DNA from: Paenisporosarcina macmurdoensis | GTDB taxonomy: Bacteria > Bacillota > Bacilli > Bacillales_A > Planococcaceae | Length of the DNA: 64,000 bases | Direction: 5' to 3' | Assembly: GCF_042658845.1 (NCBI RefSeq) | Contig: NZ_JBHSRI010000025.1 | Coordinates: forward strand, 558,001-622,000 | In this document: positions 1-9,054 of the stretch, in pieces | Layout of the letters: the number at the start of each line of letters is the position of its first letter | How positions within the stretch are numbered: position 1 is the stretch's first letter | Made by a program: the position numbers and the translations under genes | Notes under the pieces: model-generated | Database searches by the model: none | Seen by the model: the letters and a program-made list of their open reading frames with translations, nothing else | Told to the model about the DNA's origin: nothing

Positions 1-1
1 C

Positions 2-817
2 CCTACAATCGTCAAGAATTATGAAATCAAAAAAAATTCAATGGAAGAAGCAGCTGTAACGTACGGTCGTAATCGAGGACAAATTCTTTCTTTCTATAGT
101 GGAAAAGGAGGAAGTGGTCGTACGTTAATCGCTTCTTCAGTTGCACAAACCTTAAAACTCGAGTCCACAGCAGAAGTGATCCTAATTGACTTAAACACTC
201 AGTATGGTGGCATTGAAAATGTATTCTCTATCGAATCGAATCGGTCACTAGCCGATCTAATGCCAGTAGTTGAAGAACTGAATGAAAGCCATATTAGAAA
301 TGTTGCGGAGACTCAGCAAGACTCTAAATTAGAAATATTAATTAGTCCTTGTGATGCGGAGGTTGCGGAATTAATTGGCGAAGAGTTTATCGCTAAATTA
401 ATTCGGACATGCCGACGATCCTTTGATTACGTGCTGATTGATTTACCAAGTCATATGAATGCTCAAGTCGTTACGGCACTTGAAGAATCGGACAAAATAT
501 TTTATATATTATCACCTGATACATCTGCGATGAAGACTTTAAAGCAATTTGAGACGCTAAGCTCTAGATTAGGTATTCATTTAGCGAATCGCATGGAAAT
601 CGTACTGAATGAAATTGCGAAGGAAAATGAAGTACAACAAACTGATTTGAAAAATGTCTTGAGATTTCCAATCGCGGCTTCGATTCGCAGGGATATAAAA
701 GGACTGCAACCTTATATAAATAAAGGGATGCCAGTAAGAACAATCCAAAAAGAACGTAAACTAATTCTTTTTGCAAAAGATATTAGGAAATTCTCGCGAG
801 ATTTATTAAAGCAATAG
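2..817 (+). CDS. tadZ: TadZ/CpaE-like pilus-localisation ATPase, 5' truncated by window edge
   Basis: MinD/ParA-type ATPase of the Flp (type IVb) pilus machine; family members position the Tad secretion complex at the inner membrane. The reading frame is open from base 2, upstream of the first ATG at 41, so the gene continues leftwards; full-length relatives carry an N-terminal receiver-like domain that is missing here. Seen in the sequence: a deviant Walker A (GKGGSGRT, about residues 21-28 counted from ATG 41) in which the second P-loop Lys is Arg, a Walker B-like DLPS after VLI, and a C-terminal ParA-like region ending at KFSRDLLKQ. TadA follows after 13 nt, so this is the first visible gene of the tad operon. 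The family assignment is firm from context; whether it hydrolyses ATP is open because of the Arg. Confidence 0.85.
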   Translation, partial: PTIVKNYEIKKNSMEEAAVTYGRNRGQILSFYSGKGGSGRTLIASSVAQTLKLESTAEVILIDLNTQYGGIENVFSIESNRSLADLMPVVEELNESHIRNVAETQQDSKLEILISPCDAEVAELIGEEFIAKLIRTCRRSFDYVLIDLPSHMNAQVVTALEESDKIFYILSPDTSAMKTLKQFETLSSRLGIHLANRMEIVLNEIAKENEVQQTDLKNVLRFPIAASIRRDIKGLQPYINKGMPVRTIQKERKLILFAKDIRKFSRDLLKQ

Positions 818-830
818 GAGGTGAAGAGGA

Positions 831-2180
831 TTGAGTTCACTGTTTGTAAAAAGAAAAGAGAAGCTACTTGTACAGAAAAAGCCCTCCTCTTATGAATATG
901 AAAACCACCTCGTCGATGAATTAGTAGAGCATTACAAGGCTCGATTATTAAGAGATACGAATTTAGAAGCATTAACAAAATTGTCTTCTGGAGAAATGCG
1001 ATTGCGTATAGAGCAATATGTCTCAACCTTTATGTCTGAAGAGAAAGTAATTATATCAAGACATGATAAAGAGCTGCTGATTACAAGAATTCTTGATGAA
1101 TCCGTTGGTTTTGGTCCATTAGAGCCGCTCATAAATGATCCAGAAATCACGGAGATTCTTATTAATGGCTATCAAGAAGTATATGTTGAGCGCAGAGGTA
1201 AGTTAGCAAAAATTCATATCTCATTCAGGAGTGATGAGCATGTTCGACACATCGTTGATCGAATAGTAGCTCCTTTAGGGCGACGTATAGATGAGAGTTC
1301 TCCAATGGTAGATGCTAGATTACCTGATGGAAGTCGGGTAAATGCAGTCATATCCCCAATTAGTTTATCAGGCACTTTAGTATCCATACGAAAATTCAGA
1401 GCAGATCCATTTAAACTGGAGGATCTAATTGAATTCAACTCTTTAGATGTATCAATGGCTACATTTTTAGATGGCATTGTCCGAGCAAAAATGAATACCT
1501 TGATAAGTGGCGGAACTGGTTCTGGTAAAACCACCTTATTAAATGTTATTGCAACATCAATACCAGAAGGTGAACGAGTTATTACTATAGAAGATTCTGC
1601 TGAACTTAGACTCGATCGACCCAATGTTGTTGGAATGGAAGCAAGGACAGCAAATGTGGAAGGTAAAGGGGAAGTTAGCATTCGTAACTTAGTGCGAAAC
1701 GCTTTACGTATGAGACCTGACCGAATCATTGTCGGTGAAGTTCGAAGTGGAGAAGCATTTGATATGTTACAAGCGATGAACACGGGTCATGAAGGTTCGA
1801 TAACAACTGTCCATGCAAACAACGCTGATGATGCATTAAGACGTGTCGAGTCAATGGTCATCATGGCAGGAATGGATTTGCCTTCTACAATCATACGTGA
1901 ATATATTGCAGGGGCCTTAGACATTATTATCCAAGCTACACGATTGACAGATGGAACGCGTAAAATCGTTTCTATCTCTGAAGTTCAAAAAAATGATGGC
2001 AAACATAAAATTGTTGAAATTTTTAAGTTTGAACGGATAGGCCTAACAAAAGATGGAGATGTCGAAGGGTATTTCACGCCAACTGGAGAGGTACCTCAGT
2101 GTCTAAATAGAATACGCGTATTTGGAATTGAAATGGATGAATCGTTATTTGTTCCAGTTAAGCGTGGTGCCGCCGTATGA
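831..2180 (+). CDS. tadA: TadA/CpaF family secretion ATPase
   Basis: Hexameric motor ATPase that powers Flp pilus assembly at the cytoplasmic face of the membrane. 449 residues, normal for CpaF. Walker A GGTGSGKTT lies near residues 225-233, an Asp/Glu box and Walker B (RIIVGEVRSGEAFDML) follow, and a His box (TTVHAN) sits near residue 330. The start is TTG at 831, chosen because AGGAGGTG at 816-823 sits 7 nt before it and no in-frame ATG fits better. It overlaps tadB by four bases (ATGA). Neighbours on both sides are tad genes, so the pilus role is secure. Confidence 0.95.
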   Translation: MSSLFVKRKEKLLVQKKPSSYEYENHLVDELVEHYKARLLRDTNLEALTKLSSGEMRLRIEQYVSTFMSEEKVIISRHDKELLITRILDESVGFGPLEPLINDPEITEILINGYQEVYVERRGKLAKIHISFRSDEHVRHIVDRIVAPLGRRIDESSPMVDARLPDGSRVNAVISPISLSGTLVSIRKFRADPFKLEDLIEFNSLDVSMATFLDGIVRAKMNTLISGGTGSGKTTLLNVIATSIPEGERVITIEDSAELRLDRPNVVGMEARTANVEGKGEVSIRNLVRNALRMRPDRIIVGEVRSGEAFDMLQAMNTGHEGSITTVHANNADDALRRVESMVIMAGMDLPSTIIREYIAGALDIIIQATRLTDGTRKIVSISEVQKNDGKHKIVEIFKFERIGLTKDGDVEGYFTPTGEVPQCLNRIRVFGIEMDESLFVPVKRGAAV

Positions 2181-3103
2181 TTGAAGCGTTTCTTGCAATG
2201 TTGACCGTTTTGGTGCTAATCATTGGAATGTATTTTTTCCTTGGATATCGAAAGGAAAAGAGAGAATGGCGAAAAAATGTTCAGCAATTCTACCGAGATG
2301 GTGAACGAAGAAAAAGTATGCTGATTGTTATTGGAACGAAATACGATGAAACGGAATCTGCTAAAATTCTAGAAAAAAAATTAGTAGATGCGAGTATTGG
2401 ATTTACACCTTCTGAATTTATTGGCGCTTTAATCGTATCTTATATGGGCCTAGTCATATTTCTACAGACTTTCTTTAATTTGAATATGCTTTTATCTTTA
2501 GTCATTGCCCTCCTAATGATAGAAGGAGGACGACGTGTTCTATTCATCATTCGTAAGAATAAAAAGAAACAATTGTTAGTAGAGCAATTACCAGAGATAT
2601 GTAGAGTCTTAGCTAATGCGACGCGCGCTGGGATGACACTTAACCAAGGTATTCAACTTGTTTCTCATGAAATTGCAGCACCAGCAAAGATGGAATTTAA
2701 ACGGTTAGCTCATGAATTATCACTTGGTATTGACTTCAATGCTGGAATTCGTAGCATGGAAAAAAGAGTGGACGATAAAGAATTCCAATTATTCACGGCC
2801 ACCATGCTGATCCAAAAAAAAGCTGGGGGTAACTTATACGCCGTTCTGGATGAGATGAGTAAGACATTGGAAGAACGAAAATTATTAAAACAAGAAATTA
2901 AAACAATGACTGCAGAGCAACGCTACATTTCATATATAGTGCCGGTAATTCCTATTTTTCTAGTACTAATGATGAATAATATTATAGATGGATTTTTAGA
3001 GCCACTCTTTACTGGATTGGGATTAATCCTACTAGCGTTCTTCTTAACCGGAACTATATTAACATTTGTAATTGTACGAAAAATTACAAACATAAGGGTG
3101 TGA
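2177..3103 (+). CDS. tadB: TadB-like inner-membrane platform protein (T2SF domain)
   Basis: Polytopic membrane protein that with TadC forms the platform on which the TadA motor assembles pilin. 308 residues with an N-terminal TM (about 5-22), two more hydrophobic stretches near 75-125, a cytoplasmic type II secretion F domain (about 140-260, with RVLANATRAGMTLNQGIQL), and a C-terminal pair of TM segments. It starts by ATGA overlap with tadA, indicating translational coupling, and ends 4 nt before tadC. Confidence 0.92.
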   Translation: MIEAFLAMLTVLVLIIGMYFFLGYRKEKREWRKNVQQFYRDGERRKSMLIVIGTKYDETESAKILEKKLVDASIGFTPSEFIGALIVSYMGLVIFLQTFFNLNMLLSLVIALLMIEGGRRVLFIIRKNKKKQLLVEQLPEICRVLANATRAGMTLNQGIQLVSHEIAAPAKMEFKRLAHELSLGIDFNAGIRSMEKRVDDKEFQLFTATMLIQKKAGGNLYAVLDEMSKTLEERKLLKQEIKTMTAEQRYISYIVPVIPIFLVLMMNNIIDGFLEPLFTGLGLILLAFFLTGTILTFVIVRKITNIRV

Positions 3104-3107
3104 TGTA

Positions 3108-4040
3108 ATGGATGGCATTATCGCATTATCAGTCCTAATCTTCGTACTCTTTATTGGTATTGCTCTTCGTTCTTCGTTTGTGTATTGGCGTGAACGAAAA
3201 GAATTAAAAGAAACAGTAGAAGAATCACTTTTTGTATTTGATGAATTTTATCGAAAAACATCGCGCAAAGAAAAATTGATGGCACGAATGTTTAAATTTG
3301 CAGATGACTTTGCTGAGCTAGGTCAACGAATAAATTTCTTCAGTGAAAATGAAGAGGTCGAAAAGTGGTTGATTCAATCAGGACATCCTTATGAATTAAC
3401 TGTCGAACGTTTCCAAGGCTTAAAAATGTTTTTAATGATTGCTGGATTTTTTGTCGGTGGAATTTCACTCATATTGCTTTTGCCATTTTCACAATTCATG
3501 ATTATTTTACTTCCGATTTTCGGATACATGGCTGCAATCTTATGGATACGGTCTAAAGCAAAAAATAGACAAACTGAAATCTCATATCAACTTCCTGATT
3601 TTCTTGATACGATGAGCGTTACATTGCAAGCTGGTGTAGCAATGGATCAAGCGATTCGTGATATTGTTCCATATTTTGAAGGCCCAGTTAAAGAAGAGTT
3701 TGGACGTTTCATTCAAGAAATAGGGTTGGGTGTTCCACGATCTGAAGCCTATCGAACATTACTGGTTCGTAATAATTCCAAAGAGTTTCAACTATTAATA
3801 AAGTCCTTAATTCAAGGAGAGCGACTGGGCGTTCCCATTGCAGATACATTTAAACAACAAGCAGAAGAAATGCGGAAATTGAAGAAAGAAATGATCAAAG
3901 AACAGGCAGCGAAAGCATCGCCAAAAGTAACACTAGTTACAACTTTTTTGATCTTACCATCTGCTCTCGTTTTAATCGGGGGATTGATGATAATCAATAT
4001 GTTTAACCAAAATAAGGGTATTTTTGATCTATTCCAATAA
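3108..4040 (+). CDS. tadC: TadC-like inner-membrane platform protein (T2SF domain)
   Basis: Second T2SF-domain platform protein of the Flp pilus. 310 residues: TM at about 4-22, a TM pair near 105-148, the T2SF core with SYQLPDFLDTMSVTLQAG (about 160-178), and a hydrophobic C-terminus. The F-domain sequence is distinct from tadB, as expected for the TadB/TadC pair. It begins 4 nt after tadB, preceded by GGGTGTGATGTA, and is followed within 30 nt by the pilin gene. Confidence 0.92.
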   Translation: MDGIIALSVLIFVLFIGIALRSSFVYWRERKELKETVEESLFVFDEFYRKTSRKEKLMARMFKFADDFAELGQRINFFSENEEVEKWLIQSGHPYELTVERFQGLKMFLMIAGFFVGGISLILLLPFSQFMIILLPIFGYMAAILWIRSKAKNRQTEISYQLPDFLDTMSVTLQAGVAMDQAIRDIVPYFEGPVKEEFGRFIQEIGLGVPRSEAYRTLLVRNNSKEFQLLIKSLIQGERLGVPIADTFKQQAEEMRKLKKEMIKEQAAKASPKVTLVTTFLILPSALVLIGGLMIINMFNQNKGIFDLFQ

Positions 4041-4068
4041 AAACAAACTCAAAGGAGAGAAAAACAAA

Positions 4069-4275
4069 ATGAAAAACTTACTAATGAACGCATGGATGAA
4101 TATGATGGTACCTGTAAAGAACGAAAAAGGGGCACAATCTCTAGAATGGTTGGGATTAGCTGCACTATTAATTTTGGTATTAGGAATTGTTTCAACAGCG
4201 GTAAGTAGTCAATCGTCTGGAATTACTGGAATAATTGAAAGTATCATTTCAAAAATCACTAGTATGGTCGGTTAA
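4069..4275 (+). CDS. flp: Flp-type prepilin (type IVb pilin), 68 aa
   Basis: Major structural pilin candidate. The start is ATG 4069, preceded by AAAGGAGAG at 4051-4059; an upstream in-frame ATG at 4024 lies inside tadC and has no ribosome site. The product has a short basic leader ending KNEKG, then AQSLEWLG with Glu at +5 of the predicted cleavage site (G|AQSLE), the signature of prepilin peptidase substrates, followed by a 20-residue hydrophobic helix. The length and motif fit Flp1-like pilins of Gram-positive bacteria. No prepilin peptidase gene is in the window; it may lie upstream. Confidence 0.9.
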   Translation: MKNLLMNAWMNMMVPVKNEKGAQSLEWLGLAALLILVLGIVSTAVSSQSSGITGIIESIISKITSMVG

Positions 4276-4296
4276 TATTTACCTAGGGGGAATTTG

Positions 4297-5688
4297 ATGA
4301 AGAGAATAACCACATTTTTACTATTCGCATTGCTTATTCTACTTACTGGATGTAATGCAGACGAACCTAAAGAGACTGGTATTGTACCAGGTGAAACAAT
4401 AAAAAATGAGGAAAAAGAACCCGAAGAAAAAGAAACTGATTCGCAAGAGAATGGAACTGCAAAGAATACCGAAGTAGAATCTCAACCACTTCCAACGACA
4501 TTGAATGAACTAGCTTTATTGCCTCCGGGCTATACGGAACGCTTATCAATTGTTGATGAAAAAGATCAAAAAGAGATTTTGAAATTGACAAAAGATTTAC
4601 CAGAGATCTCAAAAGATATGTCAAATGAAGAATTAGATAATTATTACAATCAATTATTGGCTTTGTTTCAACGAGACTTTAAAGGGCCGGAAGATATTAT
4701 TGATAAATTAAAGTTTCAAACGATTGGTAATCCAGAAATAGAAGATCCACGCAAACAGTTCAAAGAAAACTTAAACGTCATGGTTATATTAGATGCTTCT
4801 GGAAGCATGGGTAAAAAGATTGGCTCCCAAACTCAAATGGAGGCTGCTCAAGCGGCAATTAAGAAATTTGTAAACGGATTGCCAAAAGAAGCAAATGTAG
4901 GATTACGTATTTATGGTCAGGAAGGGACAGGAAATCAAGCAGACAAAGCTCTTTCTTGTAGTAGCAGTGAGTTGCTGTACCCGATTTCACCATTTGATGC
5001 AGCAACATTTAATGAATCTTTATCAAAAGCAAAACCAGCAGGATGGACACCTATCCAACTTGCTCTAAACGAAGCACAAAAGGATTTAGCAGCATTTAAA
5101 GGTGATGAAAACACAAATATCGTGTATCTGGTAAGTGACGGAATATCCACTTGCGAAGACGATCCAATTACAGCGGCAAAATCATTATACGATTCAGATA
5201 TTACGCCAATTGTTAATGTCATCGGTTTTAATGTAGATAGTGATGGTCAGAAACAATTAAAAGAGATCGCAAAAGTAACAGAGGGCACTTATCAAGATGT
5301 TACGAGCGAAAAATCTCTTCAAAATGAGTTGGATCAGGCTAAAATGCTTGCTGAAAAGTGGGAACAGTGGAAAGAACAATCAACTAAAGAAGTTGGTTAT
5401 GAACAAACGAGTAATAACATAGACATCTTTGTTTATATGGTTGATGAAGAAGGCAAATACATTTATGAACGACAACAAATTGGCTTTATTCTCACATATC
5501 TTTTTCAAAAACAAGACAAAATGTCGCAAGAAAGTCATGATTATTTAACGACTAAACACAATGATTACCATGCGTGGATTAAAGAAGAATATGACAAATT
5601 AAAAGCTGAGTTAAAAACTTTAAATGAATTGAATTCGCAAGAAGCTATAAAATCCTTAGAAGAAACGTATCAAAACAGTACTCCATAA
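4297..5688 (+). CDS. VWA-domain lipoprotein of the tad locus
   Basis: Surface lipoprotein with a von Willebrand factor A domain, probably an adhesion or assembly component linked to the pilus; this role is inferred from position only. Lipobox LLTGC at residues 16-20, then an acidic Glu/Lys-rich spacer to about 60, a helical region, and a VWA domain from about residue 155. The MIDAS is complete: DASGSMG (about 165), the Thr in AGWTPIQLAL, and the Asp in YLVSDGISTCEDD. A helical, charged C-terminal part of about 100 residues follows. ATG 4297 is preferred over TTG 4294 because TAGGGGG at 4284-4290 is 6 nt upstream. It sits between the pilin and the Gly-rich protein. Confidence 0.85.
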   Translation: MKRITTFLLFALLILLTGCNADEPKETGIVPGETIKNEEKEPEEKETDSQENGTAKNTEVESQPLPTTLNELALLPPGYTERLSIVDEKDQKEILKLTKDLPEISKDMSNEELDNYYNQLLALFQRDFKGPEDIIDKLKFQTIGNPEIEDPRKQFKENLNVMVILDASGSMGKKIGSQTQMEAAQAAIKKFVNGLPKEANVGLRIYGQEGTGNQADKALSCSSSELLYPISPFDAATFNESLSKAKPAGWTPIQLALNEAQKDLAAFKGDENTNIVYLVSDGISTCEDDPITAAKSLYDSDITPIVNVIGFNVDSDGQKQLKEIAKVTEGTYQDVTSEKSLQNELDQAKMLAEKWEQWKEQSTKEVGYEQTSNNIDIFVYMVDEEGKYIYERQQIGFILTYLFQKQDKMSQESHDYLTTKHNDYHAWIKEEYDKLKAELKTLNELNSQEAIKSLEETYQNSTP

Positions 5689-5703
5689 TAAGGAGGTGCA
5701 TGA

Positions 5704-7482
5704 ATGAGGAATAGCGGAGTGAAAAGATTATTTGCCATTACCATGATTTCTTTTTTATTGTTTTGGACAGCTGGACCATCTATTATGTTGGCCACATTTA
5801 TTACACCTGGAACACCAATAGCGCCTGGTACTGCAATTAAACCAGGTGACCCAATCTCGGGAGGACAATTTATTGCTCCTGGGGAAGTACTAACTCCTGG
5901 TGACTCTTATTTACCAGGTCAACCAGGGTACGGAAACATCCCTTCTGTGTCCGGTCAACCGATTATTCCAGGTACAACAATAACAAATGGCATATTTATT
6001 ACACCTAACTATGTAAGCGCACCATTTAGTGGTTGGCAACTTGGTACACCAATAACTGGAGGTCAAGGACCAGATGGTGGACAAGGCGGTACAGGAGATG
6101 CTGGCACAGGAGGCACTCCAGGAACCGGTGGACAAGGCGGATCAGGAGATTCTGGAACAGGAGGCACTCCAGGAACTGGTGGACAAGGCGGATCAGGAGA
6201 TGCTGGAACAGGAGGCACTCCAGGAACTGGTGGACAAGGCGGTACAGGAGACGCTGGAACAGGAGGCACTCCAGGAACCGGTGGACAAGGCGGTTCAGGA
6301 GATGCTGGAACAGGAGGCACTCCAGGAACTGGTGGACAAGGCGGATCAGGAGACGCTGGAACAGGAGGCACTCCAGGAAGCGGTGGACAAGGCGGATCAG
6401 GAGACGCTGGAACAGGAGGCACTCCAGGAACTGGTGGACAAGGCGGTTCTGGAGACTCTGGAACAGGAGGCACTCCAGGAAGCGGTGGGCAAGGCGGTTC
6501 TGGAGACTCTGGAACAGGAGGCACTCCGGGAAGCGGTGGGCAAGGAGGTTCAGGGGACTCTGGAACAGGAGGCACTCCGGGAAGCGGTGGGCAAGACGGT
6601 TCAGGAGGCGGTTCTGAAGATTCCAATAGCCAGGTGGATCGTGGAGTAGCAGGTGACATCGCAATTGTTGCAGGTAATGTGAAAAAATATGTATTCGGGT
6701 TTGGTGATACGGTTCTTCAAGGGGCTACTGCACAATACGCCGGATACACTATTAATGAATTAGCATCTGGAAATTATAAAATTACGGGTCAATCCAGCAT
6801 TAACAACCAATTCTTTAACCATTTTTATGATAAGTTCAAGAAATACGAGCTGAATGATCGAAATGCATACTTGCCGACCCATGGAGCTAACCCGAGATTT
6901 AATCGAGTAGATGCTTTTATAGATAGCAAAAAAATTGCAGATATCACTTCTCCAAAAACATTCATAAACTCAGCTTGGAAAAGCGCTAAGAGCAGTATGA
7001 ATAAAGGTTTTAATTTATTTTCAAAAGACTTCTATGGAAAATCGAATTTGATGAAATTGAATGGTCCTGTCAATTTGGCGCTAAGTTCATTCAATAGCAT
7101 CTACGATTATTCAGCAGGAGGTAAATCATCAATAGGACTAGCATCCACTGATTTTGCAGCTGATCTGACAACTGATGTAGCAATTGGCGTCGGAACCACT
7201 GCCTTATCCACTATAGGAGCCAGTATGGCGGCAGGTGCGATAGGAGGCTCAGTGGTTCCGGGATTAGGTACCGTTGTTGGGGCAGCAGCAGGTTTGTTAG
7301 TAGGTTTGACTGTCACACTACTGTTGGAAACAGGCCCTGGTAAAGCTGTGAAAAAAGCTGTTAGGGATGGCGTTAAATTTGTCTATGATGGCGCAGTAAG
7401 TGGCGTCAAAGCTGCAGGGAAAGGTATAGCAGATGGAGCAAAAGGTCTGTTTGACGGAGCTAAGAGTCTATTTGGCTTTTAA
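5704..7482 (+). CDS. Large Gly-rich secreted protein with ten 17-residue repeats
   Basis: 592 residues, no family recognised. Layout: signal-like hydrophobic segment (about 10-30); a region with loosely repeating PGxxIxPG motifs (about 33-105); ten tandem 17-residue repeats of the type GGSGDAGTGGTPGTGGQ (about 128-297); a Ser/Asp-rich hinge; a mixed domain (about 315-465); then a long Gly/Ala-rich hydrophobic stretch (about 475-545) of glycine-zipper character and a basic amphipathic tail with DGAK/DGAV repeats. It starts 15 nt after the VWA gene with AAGGAGGTG. Collagen-like or silk-like surface stalk with a membrane-inserting C-terminus is a reasonable guess. The C-terminus recalls hydrophobic parts of large secreted toxins, but no catalytic motif is visible. 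Confidence 0.7.
   Translation: MRNSGVKRLFAITMISFLLFWTAGPSIMLATFITPGTPIAPGTAIKPGDPISGGQFIAPGEVLTPGDSYLPGQPGYGNIPSVSGQPIIPGTTITNGIFITPNYVSAPFSGWQLGTPITGGQGPDGGQGGTGDAGTGGTPGTGGQGGSGDSGTGGTPGTGGQGGSGDAGTGGTPGTGGQGGTGDAGTGGTPGTGGQGGSGDAGTGGTPGTGGQGGSGDAGTGGTPGSGGQGGSGDAGTGGTPGTGGQGGSGDSGTGGTPGSGGQGGSGDSGTGGTPGSGGQGGSGDSGTGGTPGSGGQDGSGGGSEDSNSQVDRGVAGDIAIVAGNVKKYVFGFGDTVLQGATAQYAGYTINELASGNYKITGQSSINNQFFNHFYDKFKKYELNDRNAYLPTHGANPRFNRVDAFIDSKKIADITSPKTFINSAWKSAKSSMNKGFNLFSKDFYGKSNLMKLNGPVNLALSSFNSIYDYSAGGKSSIGLASTDFAADLTTDVAIGVGTTALSTIGASMAAGAIGGSVVPGLGTVVGAAAGLLVGLTVTLLLETGPGKAVKKAVRDGVKFVYDGAVSGVKAAGKGIADGAKGLFDGAKSLFGF
6085..6594 (+). repeat. Ten exact-length 51-bp tandem repeats inside the Gly-rich gene
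   Basis: Ten units of exactly 51 bp (17 codons) run in frame without indels from 6085 to 6594. Variation between units is confined to a few codons (Ala/Ser after GD, Thr/Ser in TPG[TS]GG, Ser/Thr near the start). Copy number is expected to vary between strains by slippage or recombination. Confidence 0.95.
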
Positions 7483-7485
7483 CTG

Positions 7486-7516
7486 AAGAGAGGGTGGCAA
7501 CCCTCTCTTATTTTTC
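7486..7516 (+). terminator. Rho-independent terminator after the Gly-rich gene
   Basis: Perfect 10-bp stem AAGAGAGGGT / ACCCTCTCTT with a GGCA loop, followed by ATTTTT. It ends the tadZ-to-Gly-rich transcript unless read through into the small membrane genes. Confidence 0.85.
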
Positions 7517-7543
7517 ATCAAAATTATTGAGAGAGGTGATTAC

Positions 7544-7918
7544 ATGTTCAGTATGAGGAAATTAATACAGGCAATTGGAGCCAGTATTCTAATCACGGTC
7601 TTATTTTCTTTCATAATCGGTTTTTTTAATATTCCATCTTTTAGTGGCTATATCGTTTTCCAAATGATTTTGACATACGGTTCTCTTGGATACTTTTCCG
7701 TGAAGTGGAACCCTAAAACTCCGTATACAGCAGCTTTTCTGGGGGCAACAATTGTTTCCATCCTCAGCATACTCACCTCGTATTTTTTACTGAATATCTT
7801 GGTGTTATGGGATCCAGCTGGAATTGGGCGGAGCATGACCTGGGCAGTACTGCTGACATTGTTGGTAGCAATCATCACGGTTTACATGCAGCAACGGAAG
7901 GTAGGAACATTAGTATGA
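7544..7918 (+). CDS. Small four-TM membrane protein, unknown
   Basis: 124 residues, almost entirely four hydrophobic helices (about 10-30, 36-53, 60-84, 92-112), short basic C-terminus. No family recognised. The start ATG 7544 follows GAGAGGTG. It overlaps the next membrane gene by ATGA, so the two are translationally coupled. It lies between the pilus terminator and the pseudopilin genes and may belong to the pilus locus, but nothing in its sequence shows a function. Confidence 0.7.
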   Translation: MFSMRKLIQAIGASILITVLFSFIIGFFNIPSFSGYIVFQMILTYGSLGYFSVKWNPKTPYTAAFLGATIVSILSILTSYFLLNILVLWDPAGIGRSMTWAVLLTLLVAIITVYMQQRKVGTLV

Positions 7919-8571
7919 TTGGTGAAGCATTCAAAATCTACAGTCGTAACTGGTTTCCTATTCTAATGTGGAGTTTTATCATCATTGCACCAATTACTGT
8001 TTTCAGTTATTTGGGGATTGTCTATGTATATAGCAATGATATTTTACATAATGAGTCCTTTCTAGCAGGGTGGTTGCTAATGCTAAATTTCATTTTATGC
8101 ATCCCTCCCTTTTTGAAAATGGTCAAAAAAGATGGAATGGATGAAACGATAAAAGTTACGGAAGGTTTGTTTTTCTTTGCAAAAAGATTCGGTGTGATTT
8201 TACTCGTTGCAACAATTGTTTATGCTTTAGGATTGATGGGCATGTATTTATTATTCATACCAACCGTGGTTGCTATTTTATTTTTGATTATTTTCCCGTT
8301 TTTCGTGGAGTCGCTGAGTGTCTGGGAAACTATTAAGCAGACTTTCAGGAAAATGAGAGACGAGAACCTATCGATTATTGGAGATATCTTGGTTATTGCT
8401 GGTTTGAACATTGTTTTATGGACAAGTTTAATGATGTTTTTAGAAAGTTATGAAACGAGTATTTTGGCATTTTTAATCATACGTGTCACTCTTAATGTGT
8501 TAATTCTTCCTATTTTGTACATATATTTGTCTTTGAGGTATAGAAGTGATGATTTTGCTTTGGATATTTAG
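7915..8571 (+). CDS. Multi-TM membrane protein, unknown
   Basis: 218 residues starting at the ATG in the ATGA overlap with the preceding gene (a longer frame from 7807 is a shadow inside that gene). Begins with MIGEAFKIYSRNW, a short amphipathic start followed by about six TM helices (near 13-35, 45-60, 80-105, 110-130, 155-180, 185-205). This start and helix pattern resembles the membrane domain of glycerophosphodiester phosphodiesterase-type and YciC-type proteins, but I cannot assign it firmly. Confidence 0.65.
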   Translation: MIGEAFKIYSRNWFPILMWSFIIIAPITVFSYLGIVYVYSNDILHNESFLAGWLLMLNFILCIPPFLKMVKKDGMDETIKVTEGLFFFAKRFGVILLVATIVYALGLMGMYLLFIPTVVAILFLIIFPFFVESLSVWETIKQTFRKMRDENLSIIGDILVIAGLNIVLWTSLMMFLESYETSILAFLIIRVTLNVLILPILYIYLSLRYRSDDFALDI

Positions 8572-8591
8572 TTGAGGAGGGAGTTGCATAG

Positions 8592-9026
8592 ATGGTCAGC
8601 AAAGTTGAAAATAAAGCTCCTGAAAAGAAAATCAAAAAGATAAATGTCTTTTTAATGGTGATTTTATCTTTCATCACAATGGGAACATATATTGGCTATT
8701 GGTTTGTAAAAAGAAGTAAGGACATTGAAAGGTTAGAGCTTAATCACCACGTGTCATTCGGAACTTGGAAATTGTTTACTGGCCTTTCTTTAGGAATGTT
8801 ACTTATCCAATTATTTGGTGGGATGATTTTAAGCGAAGTAGGATTATTAACAATGGATTCTATAAATATGATGTTTTCATTTCTATTTGTTGGCATCTTG
8901 TATTATTCCGTATTTAGAATTAAAGAAGTAATCGAAGAAAACTCTGAAATTGAATTTAACAAATATGCCTTATTTTTCATGCATATCTACTATGTACAAT
9001 ACAAATTAAATCGAACATCCCTGTAA
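8592..9026 (+). CDS. DUF4234-like small membrane protein
   Basis: 144 residues. The N-terminus has a Lys-rich cytoplasmic tail, then ILSFITMGTYIGYWFVKRSKDIERL, the pattern of DUF4234 proteins (hydrophobic helix, GxYxxYW, charged helix), and two further TM segments. Start ATG 8592 follows GAGGAGGGAG. Function unknown; part of the run of small membrane genes within the tad locus. Confidence 0.65.
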   Translation: MVSKVENKAPEKKIKKINVFLMVILSFITMGTYIGYWFVKRSKDIERLELNHHVSFGTWKLFTGLSLGMLLIQLFGGMILSEVGLLTMDSINMMFSFLFVGILYYSVFRIKEVIEENSEIEFNKYALFFMHIYYVQYKLNRTSL

Positions 9027-9054
9027 AACTGGTGTTCTAAAAGAGGTGTAACTA

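Noticed and set aside
6026..6664. Long open frames on both strands and other plus frames across the Gly-rich gene
   Set aside because: They arise because 51-bp repeats without stops are open in several frames; their products are simple repeats, they lack suitable ribosome sites and the frame with signal peptide is the one continuing to 7482.
7807..7914. Upstream start for the membrane protein at 7915
   Set aside because: The extension lies in another frame of the previous gene; ATG 7915 forms a classic ATGA overlap.
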